Part shown: positions 35,845 through 44,933 of the stretch, piece by piece
Position numbering within the stretch: the stretch's first letter is position 1
Layout: the number at the start of each line of letters is the position of its first letter
NCBI GenBank assembly: GCA_002428985.1
Contig: DIYL01000059.1
Location: 112,872 to 176,871 of the forward strand
Source of the DNA: Anaerolineales bacterium UBA6055
GTDB taxonomy: Bacteria; Chloroflexota; Anaerolineae; Aggregatilineales; Phototrophicaceae
Length of the DNA: 64,000 nt
Reading direction: 5' to 3'
Made by a program: the position numbers and the translations under genes
Notes under the pieces: generated by a model
Seen by the model: the letters and a program-made list of their open reading frames with translations, nothing else
Database searches by the model: none
What the model was told of the DNA's origin: nothing

Positions 35845-37077
35845 TTACGCACTCATCCCATTGAGCAGATTTAACAAAGTGTGCAACATCACATTTGCCC
35901 CGTTAATGCAATCCGCATCGTTGGTATATTCAGCCGGATTATGACTAATGCCATCAACCGACGGCACAAAGAACATCGCAGATGGTGCGATCGTTGCCAT
36001 TGTCTGTGTATCGTGTCCAGCAAAACTAAGCAGACGACCGTGCGTTAAATTGAGCGCATCCGATGCGGATTCTATCGCAGTCATGACAGTCTCACTCATC
36101 AATGCAGGGTGAACATGAGGGGTCGCTTCGTAGCTCACATCAAGGTCAAATTCTTTCGCGCATTCGTCAAGCAAATTGAGTAAATCTGTCTGCATCCGCT
36201 CAAGCTCTGCTGTAGACCCATGACGAAATTCTAACGCACAATACACCTCAGCGGGGACGATATTAAACGCTCCGGGTTTTGCTGAAATTTTGCCAACGTT
36301 ACACACCCCCGGGGTATAATTGTCCATAATGTATTGCTTCGCCTTGAGCACAAATTGTGCCGCACCCCACAGTGCATCTTTACGCATGGTCATCGGCTTT
36401 GTACCCGCATGCGCAGCTTCACCTTTGAATGTCACATGAAATGCCCGCATCCCGACAATCGCATTCACCACACCAATGTTCATACCAGCGTCCTCTAAAC
36501 GCGATCCCTGTTCAATATGAAGTTCCACCCAAGCCATCACATCATCACGTTTAGCCGACAACATCGATTCGCGGGTCAGCTCAGCATTTTTAAGGCGTTG
36601 CTCCAAGTCATCGACACCGATCTTTGTATGAGAGAAATCACTTTCACTTAATTGCCCAACCACAGCCCGACTCCCCAACAACCCCATGATTGCACCTTCT
36701 TCGTCGGTGAAGTTGATCGTTTCTAAGGTGATTGCAGGCGTGATGCCATTGTCTTTCATTGTGCGGAGCGCTTCAAATACAACCAGCACACCCAATGGGC
36801 CATCATATCGCCCACCATTGGGCACACTATCCAGATGTGAGCCAGCTAAAATGCGCTTTTCAGTTTTTGGATTGCTATACAGAATCGCTGACTGATTCCC
36901 CGCACCATCAATCGCATAATCTAGTCCTGCTTCTGCAACTTTATTTTTGAACCACTCGCGCCCTTCAATATCTGCAAGCGTTAATGCTGACCGAGAGACA
37001 CCGCCATCTGCTGTCGCACCAATTTTTGCAAGTTCATTCAAGTCACTCATGAGACGTTCTTCGTTAATCTTGAGCAT
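35845..37077 (-). CDS. M20 family Zn amidohydrolase (allantoate amidohydrolase / N-carbamoylase type)
   Basis: About 410 residues. Zinc ligands are visible: His and Asp in AGSHLDSVPNGGRYDGPLG (about 78-96), the glutamate pair in NFTDEEGA (about 125), and His in ELHIEQGSRLE (about 190). The dimerisation domain has MRAFHVTFKGEAAHAGTKPM, and a final His is in VDGISHNPAEY. This fits the hydantoinase/carbamoylase subfamily, which removes carbamoyl or ureido groups from amino acids or allantoate. ATG 37077 is used; GTG 37086 is an alternative. Confidence 0.9.
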   Translation of the reverse strand: MLKINEERLMSDLNELAKIGATADGGVSRSALTLADIEGREWFKNKVAEAGLDYAIDGAGNQSAILYSNPKTEKRILAGSHLDSVPNGGRYDGPLGVLVVFEALRTMKDNGITPAITLETINFTDEEGAIMGLLGSRAVVGQLSESDFSHTKIGVDDLEQRLKNAELTRESMLSAKRDDVMAWVELHIEQGSRLEDAGMNIGVVNAIVGMRAFHVTFKGEAAHAGTKPMTMRKDALWGAAQFVLKAKQYIMDNYTPGVCNVGKISAKPGAFNIVPAEVYCALEFRHGSTAELERMQTDLLNLLDECAKEFDLDVSYEATPHVHPALMSETVMTAIESASDALNLTHGRLLSFAGHDTQTMATIAPSAMFFVPSVDGISHNPAEYTNDADCINGANVMLHTLLNLLNGMSA

Positions 37078-37190
37078 AAGATTCACTTTCTATGTGATAG
37101 TCATTATGCGTCAAAGGGTAACCCATTCTAGTACCTCGAGCAAGAATCGCTATCTCAAATTCACGATAACGATGGGTTCCTCCATCTTAT

Positions 37191-37218
37191 CTTTGTGTCC
37201 TCTGTGCCTCTGTGGTTA
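37191..37218. repeat. Short intergenic CT/GT-rich repeat motif
   Basis: A C(T/)TTGTGTCC-TCTGTGCC-TCTGTGG stretch with an 8-9 base period lies in the gap between the nhaA and amidohydrolase genes. I recall similar intergenic motifs from many bacterial genomes, but cannot check. No function is known to me. Confidence 0.3.
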
Positions 37219-37228
37219 TTATATGCTT

Positions 37229-38593
37229 TTAATTTTCAACAGGCGCTACACCCTTCAAAATGTAGAATCCAGCCACCCCTGCGATGAACGATGCCAGCAA
37301 AATCCCGACCTTAGCAATATCTGCCGTATGATGATCTGTCACATAAGCAAGCTCCGTCACAAACAGCGACACCGTAAAACCAATCCCTGCAAGTAAGCTT
37401 GCCCCATGAATATGTCGCCATGTCAGCCCCTTTGGCAACTCACACAACTTAAATCTCACCATTAGATAGGCAAATAGCGTGATCCCAACTTGCTTACCAA
37501 CCAACAACCCGAAGATAATCCCCAAGCTGACAGGATGTGTAATCGTCTCAATGATATTGCCAGATAATGTCACCCCTGCATTTGATAGTGCAAACACAGG
37601 CATAACCACAAAGGTGACCCATGGTTGTAAGTTATGCTCTAACTGCACTAGTGGTGGCTCAACATCATGAATCGCTTCTTCAATCTCAATCACTGCTTTG
37701 GCTTTATCATGCTCACTGAGCAATTCACGTCCATGATGATCGCCTGCTTCCAAACGCGGCAGTTTATCGTAAAGCAAATCGAGAAAACGGTCAGGATCGA
37801 TCAAAGAATGCGCAGGGATAACCAATGCCACCAGCACCCCACCAATCGTCGCATGGATACCCGATGCCGCAAAGCCGAACCAAACACCAATGGATAACAC
37901 AAAATAGATAAACGGTGTATAGATACCAAGTCGGCTCATCACCAACATCACAAACCAGAATACAAACGCGATCACCAATCCGAGCACAACAATCTGTTCC
38001 GTGTAAAAGACCGCAATCACAAAGATCGCACCAAGGTCATCCGCAATTGCTAATGCCGCCAGAAAGACTTTGAGACTTAATGGAATACGCTTACCCAGCA
38101 ACGCAAGAATTCCCAACGCAAACGCAATATCCGTAGACATCGGGATACCCCATCCGGCAATGCCATCAGTGCCAAAGTTAAATGCCGCAAATATCGCTGC
38201 TGGAACAATCATGCCACCCAGTGCGGCTGATACCGGCAGTAATGCTTGTCGAGGTGTAGATAATTCACCGACGAGCACTTGCTGTTTAATCTCTAATCCC
38301 ACCAATAAGAAGAAGGACATCATCAACCCTTCATTCACCCACTGGTGTAAGGTTAATGCCAGTGTCTCTTCACCAATCGTAATGCTAAGTACTGTACCCC
38401 AGAGATCATGGTAAACATGTGCGAACGGAGAATTAGCCCAAATAAGTGCGATGATCGCACATACTAACAACAATACACTCCCAACAACTTGTGAGCGTAT
38501 AAACATGTGAAAACTATGTAACGCTTGTTCAATGGGCTCAGGACGAGCTCTGCCTGCGATGAGATGACGAATAATCGTAGGAGTCTGTGCCAT
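37229..38593 (-). CDS. nhaA: Na+/H+ antiporter NhaA
   Basis: About 454 residues with 11-12 transmembrane helices. The diagnostic signature is the ion-binding pair in FLAALAIADDLGAIFVIAVFY (Asp-Asp), and the TM4 unwound segment MSTDIAFALGILALLG is present. The N-terminal SFFLLVGLEIKQQVLVGEL is standard. The C-terminus has KGLTWRHIHGASLLAGIGFTVSLFVTELAY. It exchanges external protons for internal sodium to hold pH and Na+ balance. A hydrophilic insert of about 40 residues near 255-295 (rich in HDVEPPL/EAGDHHGREL) is seen in some bacterial NhaA. ATG 38593 is chosen with GGTGG before it. Confidence 0.95.
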   Translation of the reverse strand: MAQTPTIIRHLIAGRARPEPIEQALHSFHMFIRSQVVGSVLLLVCAIIALIWANSPFAHVYHDLWGTVLSITIGEETLALTLHQWVNEGLMMSFFLLVGLEIKQQVLVGELSTPRQALLPVSAALGGMIVPAAIFAAFNFGTDGIAGWGIPMSTDIAFALGILALLGKRIPLSLKVFLAALAIADDLGAIFVIAVFYTEQIVVLGLVIAFVFWFVMLVMSRLGIYTPFIYFVLSIGVWFGFAASGIHATIGGVLVALVIPAHSLIDPDRFLDLLYDKLPRLEAGDHHGRELLSEHDKAKAVIEIEEAIHDVEPPLVQLEHNLQPWVTFVVMPVFALSNAGVTLSGNIIETITHPVSLGIIFGLLVGKQVGITLFAYLMVRFKLCELPKGLTWRHIHGASLLAGIGFTVSLFVTELAYVTDHHTADIAKVGILLASFIAGVAGFYILKGVAPVEN

Positions 38594-38816
38594 ATCACAC
38601 CACCAATCTGAGTAAAGATGAATCAATTTCAGTGTAACCGAGTTTAATATTATGCATAGATAACAAATGTCATCGTTTGAAACTGCGAACGCAATTTTTC
38701 AGTGTATGCTCAGATTCTTTGATTTCGGCAAAAACTTATACCCTTAGTTTGTTAGCAAATAATTTGTTTGATAAAATCATTTACATTTACTCATGCAATT
38801 AACGAAAGGCCTAATA

Positions 38817-40940
38817 ATGTCAGGGAATTGGTATAGTGGACTTTATCAGCGCATAACTGATGATACACAGCGTTATATCCTAGAAGGAAAAGACCTTGCG
38901 TTACATTATGCAGATTTATTGCGTAATTATGACAATATTGAAATTATAAGTGATAAAAATGTACCAGATGAACGTAAATTTAATTACGCCAAAATTGACG
39001 AATTATATAATCGTGTTCGCTCTGATATGATTAAAATAGCAGTATGTGGTGCATTTTCATCTGGCAAGAGTTTCTTAATTAGTGGTCTGCTAAACCATTT
39101 ACAATATGCACCCAAACCGAGCGAATTGAACCCTGCTGAAATTGATGATGATTGGGTTGTTCTCTTACCCGTCGCAGCAGAACATACCACGAATTGTACT
39201 GTGAAGATTTTCGCATTACCTGAAGGAAATGAAACACCATACCTTAAATTACGGTTTAAAGAATCCGATAAATGGCATCGTGTGACGGATGAGAATGCAA
39301 CTATAGAAGATGTTCGTATTGAATTGCTCAAGTATGTAACAACTATTAAAGAGCATCGCGAACTACGAGACCTAATGTTTCGTAATTATAGCACTGTCGA
39401 AGCACATGTGTATCTAAATAATATGGAATTCCCAGCAATTATATATGATTTGCCTGGTTTAGGCGGCATTAACACTGACGGGCGACAAGAAGAATATGAC
39501 AAAATCTTTAAGAAACGTGTTAACGAAGCAGATTGTATCATTTATGTAACTAGTGCAATACGTGAATTAACAAATCGCGAATTAGATTTATTGCGTGAAC
39601 TTGAAAACAGTATTCACCGTAATCCATTACAACACACATTTTTTATTGTGTCTCAAATTGATCGAGCTCCACGTGATTATCAACGGATTGTTGATATTAA
39701 CAAAAACTATCTGATGAAAAATTTTGAGACAGATGGAGTGCCGAATGAACGATTTATTGGAGATAACTTTATTCCTGTCTCACCTGCACAGGAATCAAAG
39801 ACCCACTATAGACTTGAACATGACGAAATAAAACAAGAGCATGCTGATATTGCAATAAACAAGAGTGGTATGCCAGATTTGAGAGACCGCTTAAGAAATT
39901 ACCTATGGAGAATTTCCGGGCCTAAACACCAAAAAGAAATACTTGAAGAATACATTGAATTTTTATCAGCATTATATGAAGATGCAAATGCGCCTATTAC
40001 GGCTTACTCAGAACCCATTGAGGATGGTGAAAAGAAATTGGCAGAAATTCAACAAGAACGCGAATTTCTCAAACAGCAACGTCAAGATATGGAAACCATA
40101 TTAGACTCGACTTATGCGCCACATATTGCAGAAGTCTTTGGAGAAGATTTTTCCAGTCAACTTGCAGACTATCTTGAACATAAGCTTGAGGCTGTTCTCA
40201 CCAAAAAAGATGTTACTAAGCCAGAAGTTCGCAATGAGCTTTTACGATCTCAACGCCGATATGCGGAAGACTGGTTTATGGTAGAAAACGGTTTGCATGA
40301 CAAAATGCAACGTGCCATTGAAGAATATGATGCAGATATGAGTTACCAGTTTGATAAGATGGTCAAAAAACATGAAGAGAAATACAACGTACAATTTTGG
40401 AAGGTGATTAGTAACTTTCAATCAGCAAATTCGATTGTTACTGGATCCGATTCTAAAGCAATCGCTGATCATGCTGTAAATGTTGCAGCTTTATTGTTTG
40501 GTGGGGGCGGTGGTTTGACAGGTCTCAGCGCATGGGGTTTACTAGGTACGACCGCCTTACCCATTGCGATTAGTCTTGCTGTCGTACTGACAGGTGTGAG
40601 TATTTTTCAGCGAGGTCGCCGCCTCGAGCAAATTGAACTTGCTCGTGAAGAATTTCGCCAAGAAATACGAAAATATGCTACAGAATTTATCAATGCATCA
40701 CGTAAACAGCTCGAAAATACACTCGCGAAAGAGTATAAAGGTATCTGGATGAAAACACTTAACAATTATATTACAAACAATCGTAATGAGGCACAAACAC
40801 TCAAAAATCGCATGAAATCAGGTGATTTGAGCATTAATAAAGAGCGCGTTGAAGCATTCGAGCACACACAAGCAAAACTACAACGCCAAATTGAGAATAT
40901 TATGCGTCAGATTGCTTTGATTGATGAGGTTCTACCATAA
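38817..40940 (+). CDS. Dynamin-like GTPase
   Basis: About 707 residues. The GTPase domain has G1 GAFSSGKS (about 78-85), a switch I threonine in AEHTTNCTV, G3 DLPGLGG (about 213) and G4 SQID (about 285). Two long coiled-coil regions follow. A glycine-rich hydrophobic stretch (about 560-605; LLFGGGGGLTGLSAWGLLG..) is typical of the membrane-active tip of bacterial dynamin-like proteins. Such proteins remodel or protect membranes. ATG 38817 is chosen because AAAGG precedes it by 9 bases. The gene is AT-richer than most neighbours and stands 31 bases before exonuclease III on the same strand. Confidence 0.85.
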   Translation: MSGNWYSGLYQRITDDTQRYILEGKDLALHYADLLRNYDNIEIISDKNVPDERKFNYAKIDELYNRVRSDMIKIAVCGAFSSGKSFLISGLLNHLQYAPKPSELNPAEIDDDWVVLLPVAAEHTTNCTVKIFALPEGNETPYLKLRFKESDKWHRVTDENATIEDVRIELLKYVTTIKEHRELRDLMFRNYSTVEAHVYLNNMEFPAIIYDLPGLGGINTDGRQEEYDKIFKKRVNEADCIIYVTSAIRELTNRELDLLRELENSIHRNPLQHTFFIVSQIDRAPRDYQRIVDINKNYLMKNFETDGVPNERFIGDNFIPVSPAQESKTHYRLEHDEIKQEHADIAINKSGMPDLRDRLRNYLWRISGPKHQKEILEEYIEFLSALYEDANAPITAYSEPIEDGEKKLAEIQQEREFLKQQRQDMETILDSTYAPHIAEVFGEDFSSQLADYLEHKLEAVLTKKDVTKPEVRNELLRSQRRYAEDWFMVENGLHDKMQRAIEEYDADMSYQFDKMVKKHEEKYNVQFWKVISNFQSANSIVTGSDSKAIADHAVNVAALLFGGGGGLTGLSAWGLLGTTALPIAISLAVVLTGVSIFQRGRRLEQIELAREEFRQEIRKYATEFINASRKQLENTLAKEYKGIWMKTLNNYITNNRNEAQTLKNRMKSGDLSINKERVEAFEHTQAKLQRQIENIMRQIALIDEVLP

Positions 40941-40971
40941 TGATAAGATAGATTTAGTGGAGAATATAAAA

Positions 40972-41739
40972 ATGAAATTCTATTCATGGAATGTGAATGG
41001 CATCCGTGCCGCCCAGAAAAAAGGCTTTTTGGATTGGCTACATAGCGAAAAACCGGATGTTCTCAGTGTACAAGAAACCAAAGCTCACCCTGACCAACTT
41101 GGCGAAGAGCTAAAAAATCCAGACGGCTATCATACCTATTTCGTCAGTGCCGAGAAAAAAGGATACAGCGGGGTTGCACTCTATAGCAGAGTCGAACCAG
41201 ATGATATTCAATTAGGTCTTGGGATAGAGAAATTTGATAGCGAAGGACGCACCATCATCGCCCACTATGGCGACCTTGTGTTCATGTCCGCATATTTCCC
41301 GAACGGTAGCCGCGATCATAGCCGTGTGCCGTATAAGATGGAATACAAAGACGAATTCTTGAAGTATGCCAACAACCTCCGCGCAGATGGTAAACAAGTT
41401 GTTTTCGCTGGTGACATCAACACCGCCCACAACGAAATTGATCTCGCACGTCCAAAGCAAAATCAAAAAACCACCGGCTTCTTGCGCGAAGAACGGGATT
41501 GGATTGATAAAGTCGTTGAAGAAGGCTACATCGACATCTACCGCGACCTAAACCCTGATCAAGAGGGCGCGTATTCTTGGTGGTCATATCGTGGTGGTGC
41601 ACGCGCAAAAAATGTCGGCTGGAGGATTGATATGTTTTTCATCTCACCAGACGTGCGCGATCAAGTCGAAACTGCCGAGATTCACGCCGATGTTATGGGC
41701 AGTGACCATTGCCCAATTAGTTTGTCGCTCAAAGATTAA
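40972..41739 (+). CDS. xth: Exodeoxyribonuclease III
   Basis: A 255-residue AP endonuclease/exonuclease of the ExoIII (EEP) family. MKFYSWNVNGIRAAQKKGF, the catalytic VQETKAHP (Glu), VFAGDINTAHNEIDL (Asp-Asn) and the C-terminal GSDHCPISL (Asp-His) are all present, as is SWWSYRGGARAKNVGWRIDMF. It cuts DNA 3' of abasic sites and removes 3' blocks in base-excision repair. ATG 40972 is used with GGAG upstream. It follows the dynamin-like gene by 31 bases and may share its transcript. Confidence 0.95.
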   Translation: MKFYSWNVNGIRAAQKKGFLDWLHSEKPDVLSVQETKAHPDQLGEELKNPDGYHTYFVSAEKKGYSGVALYSRVEPDDIQLGLGIEKFDSEGRTIIAHYGDLVFMSAYFPNGSRDHSRVPYKMEYKDEFLKYANNLRADGKQVVFAGDINTAHNEIDLARPKQNQKTTGFLREERDWIDKVVEEGYIDIYRDLNPDQEGAYSWWSYRGGARAKNVGWRIDMFFISPDVRDQVETAEIHADVMGSDHCPISLSLKD

Positions 41740-41857
41740 AGCACTATATTTGAGACTTGTTGAAAATAGCTGGTATACACAAATCCCTATTGTGTCCTCA
41801 CCTCCCAAGCCGTTCTCGTACAATCAGGAGTGTATAAGGTTATTCGGGGTTTTAAAG

Positions 41858-41889
41858 TCCCTCTCCCGCGCATCAAATTGGGAGAGGGA
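41858..41889. repeat. REP-like hairpin (TCCCTCTCCC..GGGAGAGGGA)
   Basis: A 10-base stem with a 12-base loop, extended by AAAG/TTTA outside, lies in the gap 41740-42011 after exonuclease III. Hairpins of the form CCCTCTCCC..GGGAGAGGG are common intergenic repeats in many bacteria. It may also end the upstream transcript. The rest of this 272-base gap shows nothing I can name. Confidence 0.55.
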
Positions 41890-42011
41890 TTTAGGGGCGA
41901 CATGATGCTGATTATCTAAAATCACATTATTTTTCAACAACATCTATCTGTGCCATGCGTACAGATGACATTTATCACACCTATCGGCAACCGAGTAAAG
42001 CATAACCTTAA

Positions 42012-43175
42012 ATGCACATCCTTCATGTAACCTCATATTATCGTCCAGCCTATGCCTTTGGTGGTGTTGTCCGCGCAGTCGAAGGTATGGCAACATCATT
42101 AGTAGCACGTGGACACCAAGTCACCGTGTTAACAACCGATGCCCTCGACCAACAATCACGTATCATAGACCCTGCTGAGGAAATCATAGACGGTGTACGT
42201 ATAATTCGCTGTCCCAATGTATCGCCCTCACTACGTGGAAAACTCAACCTCTCGACCCCACGTAGGATGCGTAAAATCGCCGAATCAATTATGCCCGATA
42301 TAGATATAGTCCATATCCATGAATTTCGCACAGTTGAAAATTTACTGGTCACACCTGTCGCATTCGACCACAATAAACCAATTGTGCTATCCCCGCATGG
42401 AACAATCAATCTCACGACAGGTCGCAGTCAATTAAAAGCATGGTGGGACAAATTATTGAGTGCAAGTGTTGCCTTACGCATCGACCATATACTCGCCCTT
42501 GTTCAACCCGAATTAGACGATTGCCAAGCCCTCTGGGAGACATTCGGTCGCCGACAAATCCCGACCGAATTCAACATTATCCCCAATGGCATCAACCTCA
42601 ACGACTTGCACCCATTACCCGACGCCCGCGATTTTCGCGCAAAATATAATCTGGGAGATGCGCCAACTGTTCTGTTTATGGGGCGATTGCAAGCGCGAAA
42701 GGGCGTGGATATTCTGGTCAACGCCTTCAAACAAGCAGATATAGAAAATTCGCGTCTCTTAATTGTCGGGCCAGATGAAGGCATGATGGACACTGTGCGT
42801 GAACTTGCAGGGGATAATAAGCGTATTGTCATCACAGGCTATTTAGATGGGGAGGAACGCCTCCAAGCACTATCAGCTAGCGACATCTTTGCACTACCCG
42901 CAGTCGGAGAAGGATTATCAATGGCAATGCTTGAAGCAATGGGCGCAGGTTTACCTGTCATCTTGTCACTAGGATGCAACCTCGACCCACACGATGCCGG
43001 ATTTGTGGTGGATGTTGATCCAACCGCAATTGCAGACAAATTACGTTTGTTGCTGACCAATGGTGACTTACGCAACAATATGAGCCAATCAGCGCACGAC
43101 CTTATCACGAACCACTATACATGGGGCAAAATCGCCGCGCAGTTGGAAGCCGTATATAGCTCATACATACAATAA
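42012..43175 (+). CDS. Glycosyltransferase family 4 protein
   Basis: A 387-residue GT-B enzyme. It has MHILHVTSYYRPAYAFGGVVRAVEGMATSLVARGHQVTVLT at the start, FNIIPNGINLNDLHPL at the domain boundary, TVLFMGRLQARKGVDILVNAFK, and the donor-binding EX7E region in FALPAVGEGLSMAMLEAMGAGLPVI (Glu..Glu). It transfers a nucleotide-activated sugar onto a lipid or polymer. There is no accompanying gene cluster, so its glycan is unknown. A Uma2 fragment follows 43 bases later. Confidence 0.92.
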   Translation: MHILHVTSYYRPAYAFGGVVRAVEGMATSLVARGHQVTVLTTDALDQQSRIIDPAEEIIDGVRIIRCPNVSPSLRGKLNLSTPRRMRKIAESIMPDIDIVHIHEFRTVENLLVTPVAFDHNKPIVLSPHGTINLTTGRSQLKAWWDKLLSASVALRIDHILALVQPELDDCQALWETFGRRQIPTEFNIIPNGINLNDLHPLPDARDFRAKYNLGDAPTVLFMGRLQARKGVDILVNAFKQADIENSRLLIVGPDEGMMDTVRELAGDNKRIVITGYLDGEERLQALSASDIFALPAVGEGLSMAMLEAMGAGLPVILSLGCNLDPHDAGFVVDVDPTAIADKLRLLLTNGDLRNNMSQSAHDLITNHYTWGKIAAQLEAVYSSYIQ

Positions 43176-43218
43176 CCTCTGCTATAATAGGCGTAAGAGA
43201 CGATGAGGAACACACACT

Positions 43219-43792
43219 ATGGCAACCAATCCGCTTGATCGCAAATGGACAGCCGAAGAATATTTAGCCTACGATGACGCATCCGATATTCGCCATGAAT
43301 TTCTCAACGGTAAACTTATTGCAAAAATCTATGAAACATCCAATCATAGCATCATTGTTTCAAATACATCCGCTATATTGTGGCAACTAGCCCGCAAAAA
43401 TGCTTGTCGTGCCCGCCTATAATCAAATGCTAACTAAAATTAACAATGATACCTATTTCTATCCTGATGTGTTGGTAACATGTGGAAAATCAGAATATGA
43501 AACTGAAAATAATACAATGCCCCTAAACCCAACCGTCGTCATTGAAGTTACCTCAAAATCATCGGAAACATTTGACAAGGGCTTAAAAGCTGAGCTATAT
43601 CGCAGTATTGAATCAGTCAAAGTGTATCTCGTCATCGACCAGCATCGTGTCTTTGCCCAACTATCAACCCGTCAACACAATGGTTGGCTTTTGCAGGAAT
43701 TCACAAAAATCCATCAAGCGATTCCATTGAGATCAATTAATGTCGATTTGCCTCTCAGTGATGTCTATCTCGATATAGAGTTTGAAAGTTAA
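43219..43792 (+). pseudogene. Uma2 family gene broken by a frameshift
   Basis: The first part (MATNPLDRKWTAEEYLAYDDASDIRHEFLNGKLIA...) ends at TAA 43420 after ACRARL. The rest continues in the +1 frame from about 43415 (SNQMLTKIN, FYPDVLVTCGK, VVIEVTSKSSETFDKG, YLVIDQHRVFAQLSTRQHNGWLLQEF). One base too many, or two too few, near the codons for ARL explains it. The coding sequence on both sides looks intact, so the break is recent or a sequencing error. The closest relative in the window is the gene at 17742-18311. An extended -10, TGCTATAAT, lies at 43190-43198. Confidence 0.85.
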
Positions 43793-43803
43793 GACGGGAA
43801 GTA

Positions 43804-44181
43804 TTATCTGAGAGTTTTTGTTATACCAACACCCGTCCCAGCAAGGATTAGAGTTGTATCTTGAGGCAATTTGATTTTGTAGAGTTTGCGTCGAAATGGA
43901 GAGCCAATCAACTCATCATCACTACGATTATTGAAGTCCTCTAGTCTACGGGCAATCTCCAACATTTCTGAATCAGACCCGATTGAAAAATGAGCTCCAT
44001 TCCATCGCTTATACAATTGACCTGAAAAATATTCAACTGACCCAAATATATAATAGAATTGCTTTTCGGGGTTTTCCAGATGTCGCAAATGAATACGTAG
44101 TTGACCATGCCCTTTGTTATAGTCGAAAATCTTGCATGTATATGACTCAGGATTTTTGAGATGCGGAAACTGATAATCCAT
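43804..44181 (-). CDS. Hypothetical protein
   Basis: A 125-residue soluble protein of unknown family. It has an N-terminal beta-rich region (KNPESYTCKIFDYNKGHGQLRIHLRHL), FYYIFGSVEYFSGQLYKRWNGAHF, and a basic C-terminus with SPFRRKLYKIKLP. The phrase set resembles small proteins that sit next to conflict genes, but I assign no function. It faces the broken Uma2 gene with only about a dozen bases between their ends. Confidence 0.55.
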   Translation of the reverse strand: MDYQFPHLKNPESYTCKIFDYNKGHGQLRIHLRHLENPEKQFYYIFGSVEYFSGQLYKRWNGAHFSIGSDSEMLEIARRLEDFNNRSDDELIGSPFRRKLYKIKLPQDTTLILAGTGVGITKTLR

Positions 44182-44250
44182 AGGGACTCCTGTGGTAAGT
44201 TTTCACCCAATATTATACAGTCGCCAAGATAGATTAACGTTAGTCGCAGA

Positions 44251-44805
44251 CTATTCTCTAGCTTTCAACCAAGCTTGCACCTGTTCCAACCAATCCTCTG
44301 CATCATCAACTCCGCTGACATGCGTCAAAGCACGTTTCGCAAATACCGCATCCACATCCATCGTTCCCGCATCATACTCAACAACATCAATCAAATACTG
44401 CGCATAATCAAAGTCACCCATCGCTACCAAAAGTGTTGACCCCGCCGATACACGTAACTCGGCATTCGATTTGTCGTTAGCAATTTCCAGAAATTCAGCC
44501 GTCGTCTCCCATGCTTCGACCGTATTCATATCAGCACGTAGTGACTCTGCAAACGTCAGCCCCCACCGCTCTTGGATGAGGCTAAGACTTTCATCAACAA
44601 GGCGTTTCATAATGGGTTGAATCGCAGGTAATTTTTCATGTTCGCTATCATCGGCAATTGCCCGTGCCACAGCGATCATATCATTGGCAGTCAACGTGAC
44701 ACCGTTATCAATCAATAGCCGTTTAAATTGGCTGAGTAACACGCGCATCAAATCAAAAAACGGGGCGCTACCTAATTTATCATCAGGGGTAGGTGGTAAA
44801 GTCAT
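44251..44805 (-). CDS. Hypothetical helical protein
   Basis: A 184-residue, mostly helical acidic protein. It shows no membrane segment or signal. It includes ANDMIAVARAIADDSEHEKLPAIQPIMKRLVDESL and AGSTLLVAMGDFDYAQYLIDVVEYDAGTMDVDAVFAKRAL, which suggest HEAT- or TPR-like helical pairs. I do not recognise it. An ATG-proximal region is followed by a clean reading frame with normal codon use. Confidence 0.6.
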   Translation of the reverse strand: MTLPPTPDDKLGSAPFFDLMRVLLSQFKRLLIDNGVTLTANDMIAVARAIADDSEHEKLPAIQPIMKRLVDESLSLIQERWGLTFAESLRADMNTVEAWETTAEFLEIANDKSNAELRVSAGSTLLVAMGDFDYAQYLIDVVEYDAGTMDVDAVFAKRALTHVSGVDDAEDWLEQVQAWLKARE

Positions 44806-44933
44806 GATTACTCCATTGAATTAACTTTTATTGATTGTACAAGACATCAGTAGTTTGCTTGAGGGTTTTCGGATTGGTTTAAATGAGCAATCTATGTGTA
44901 TACTTATCATAGACATACAGTGAGGTTTACATT

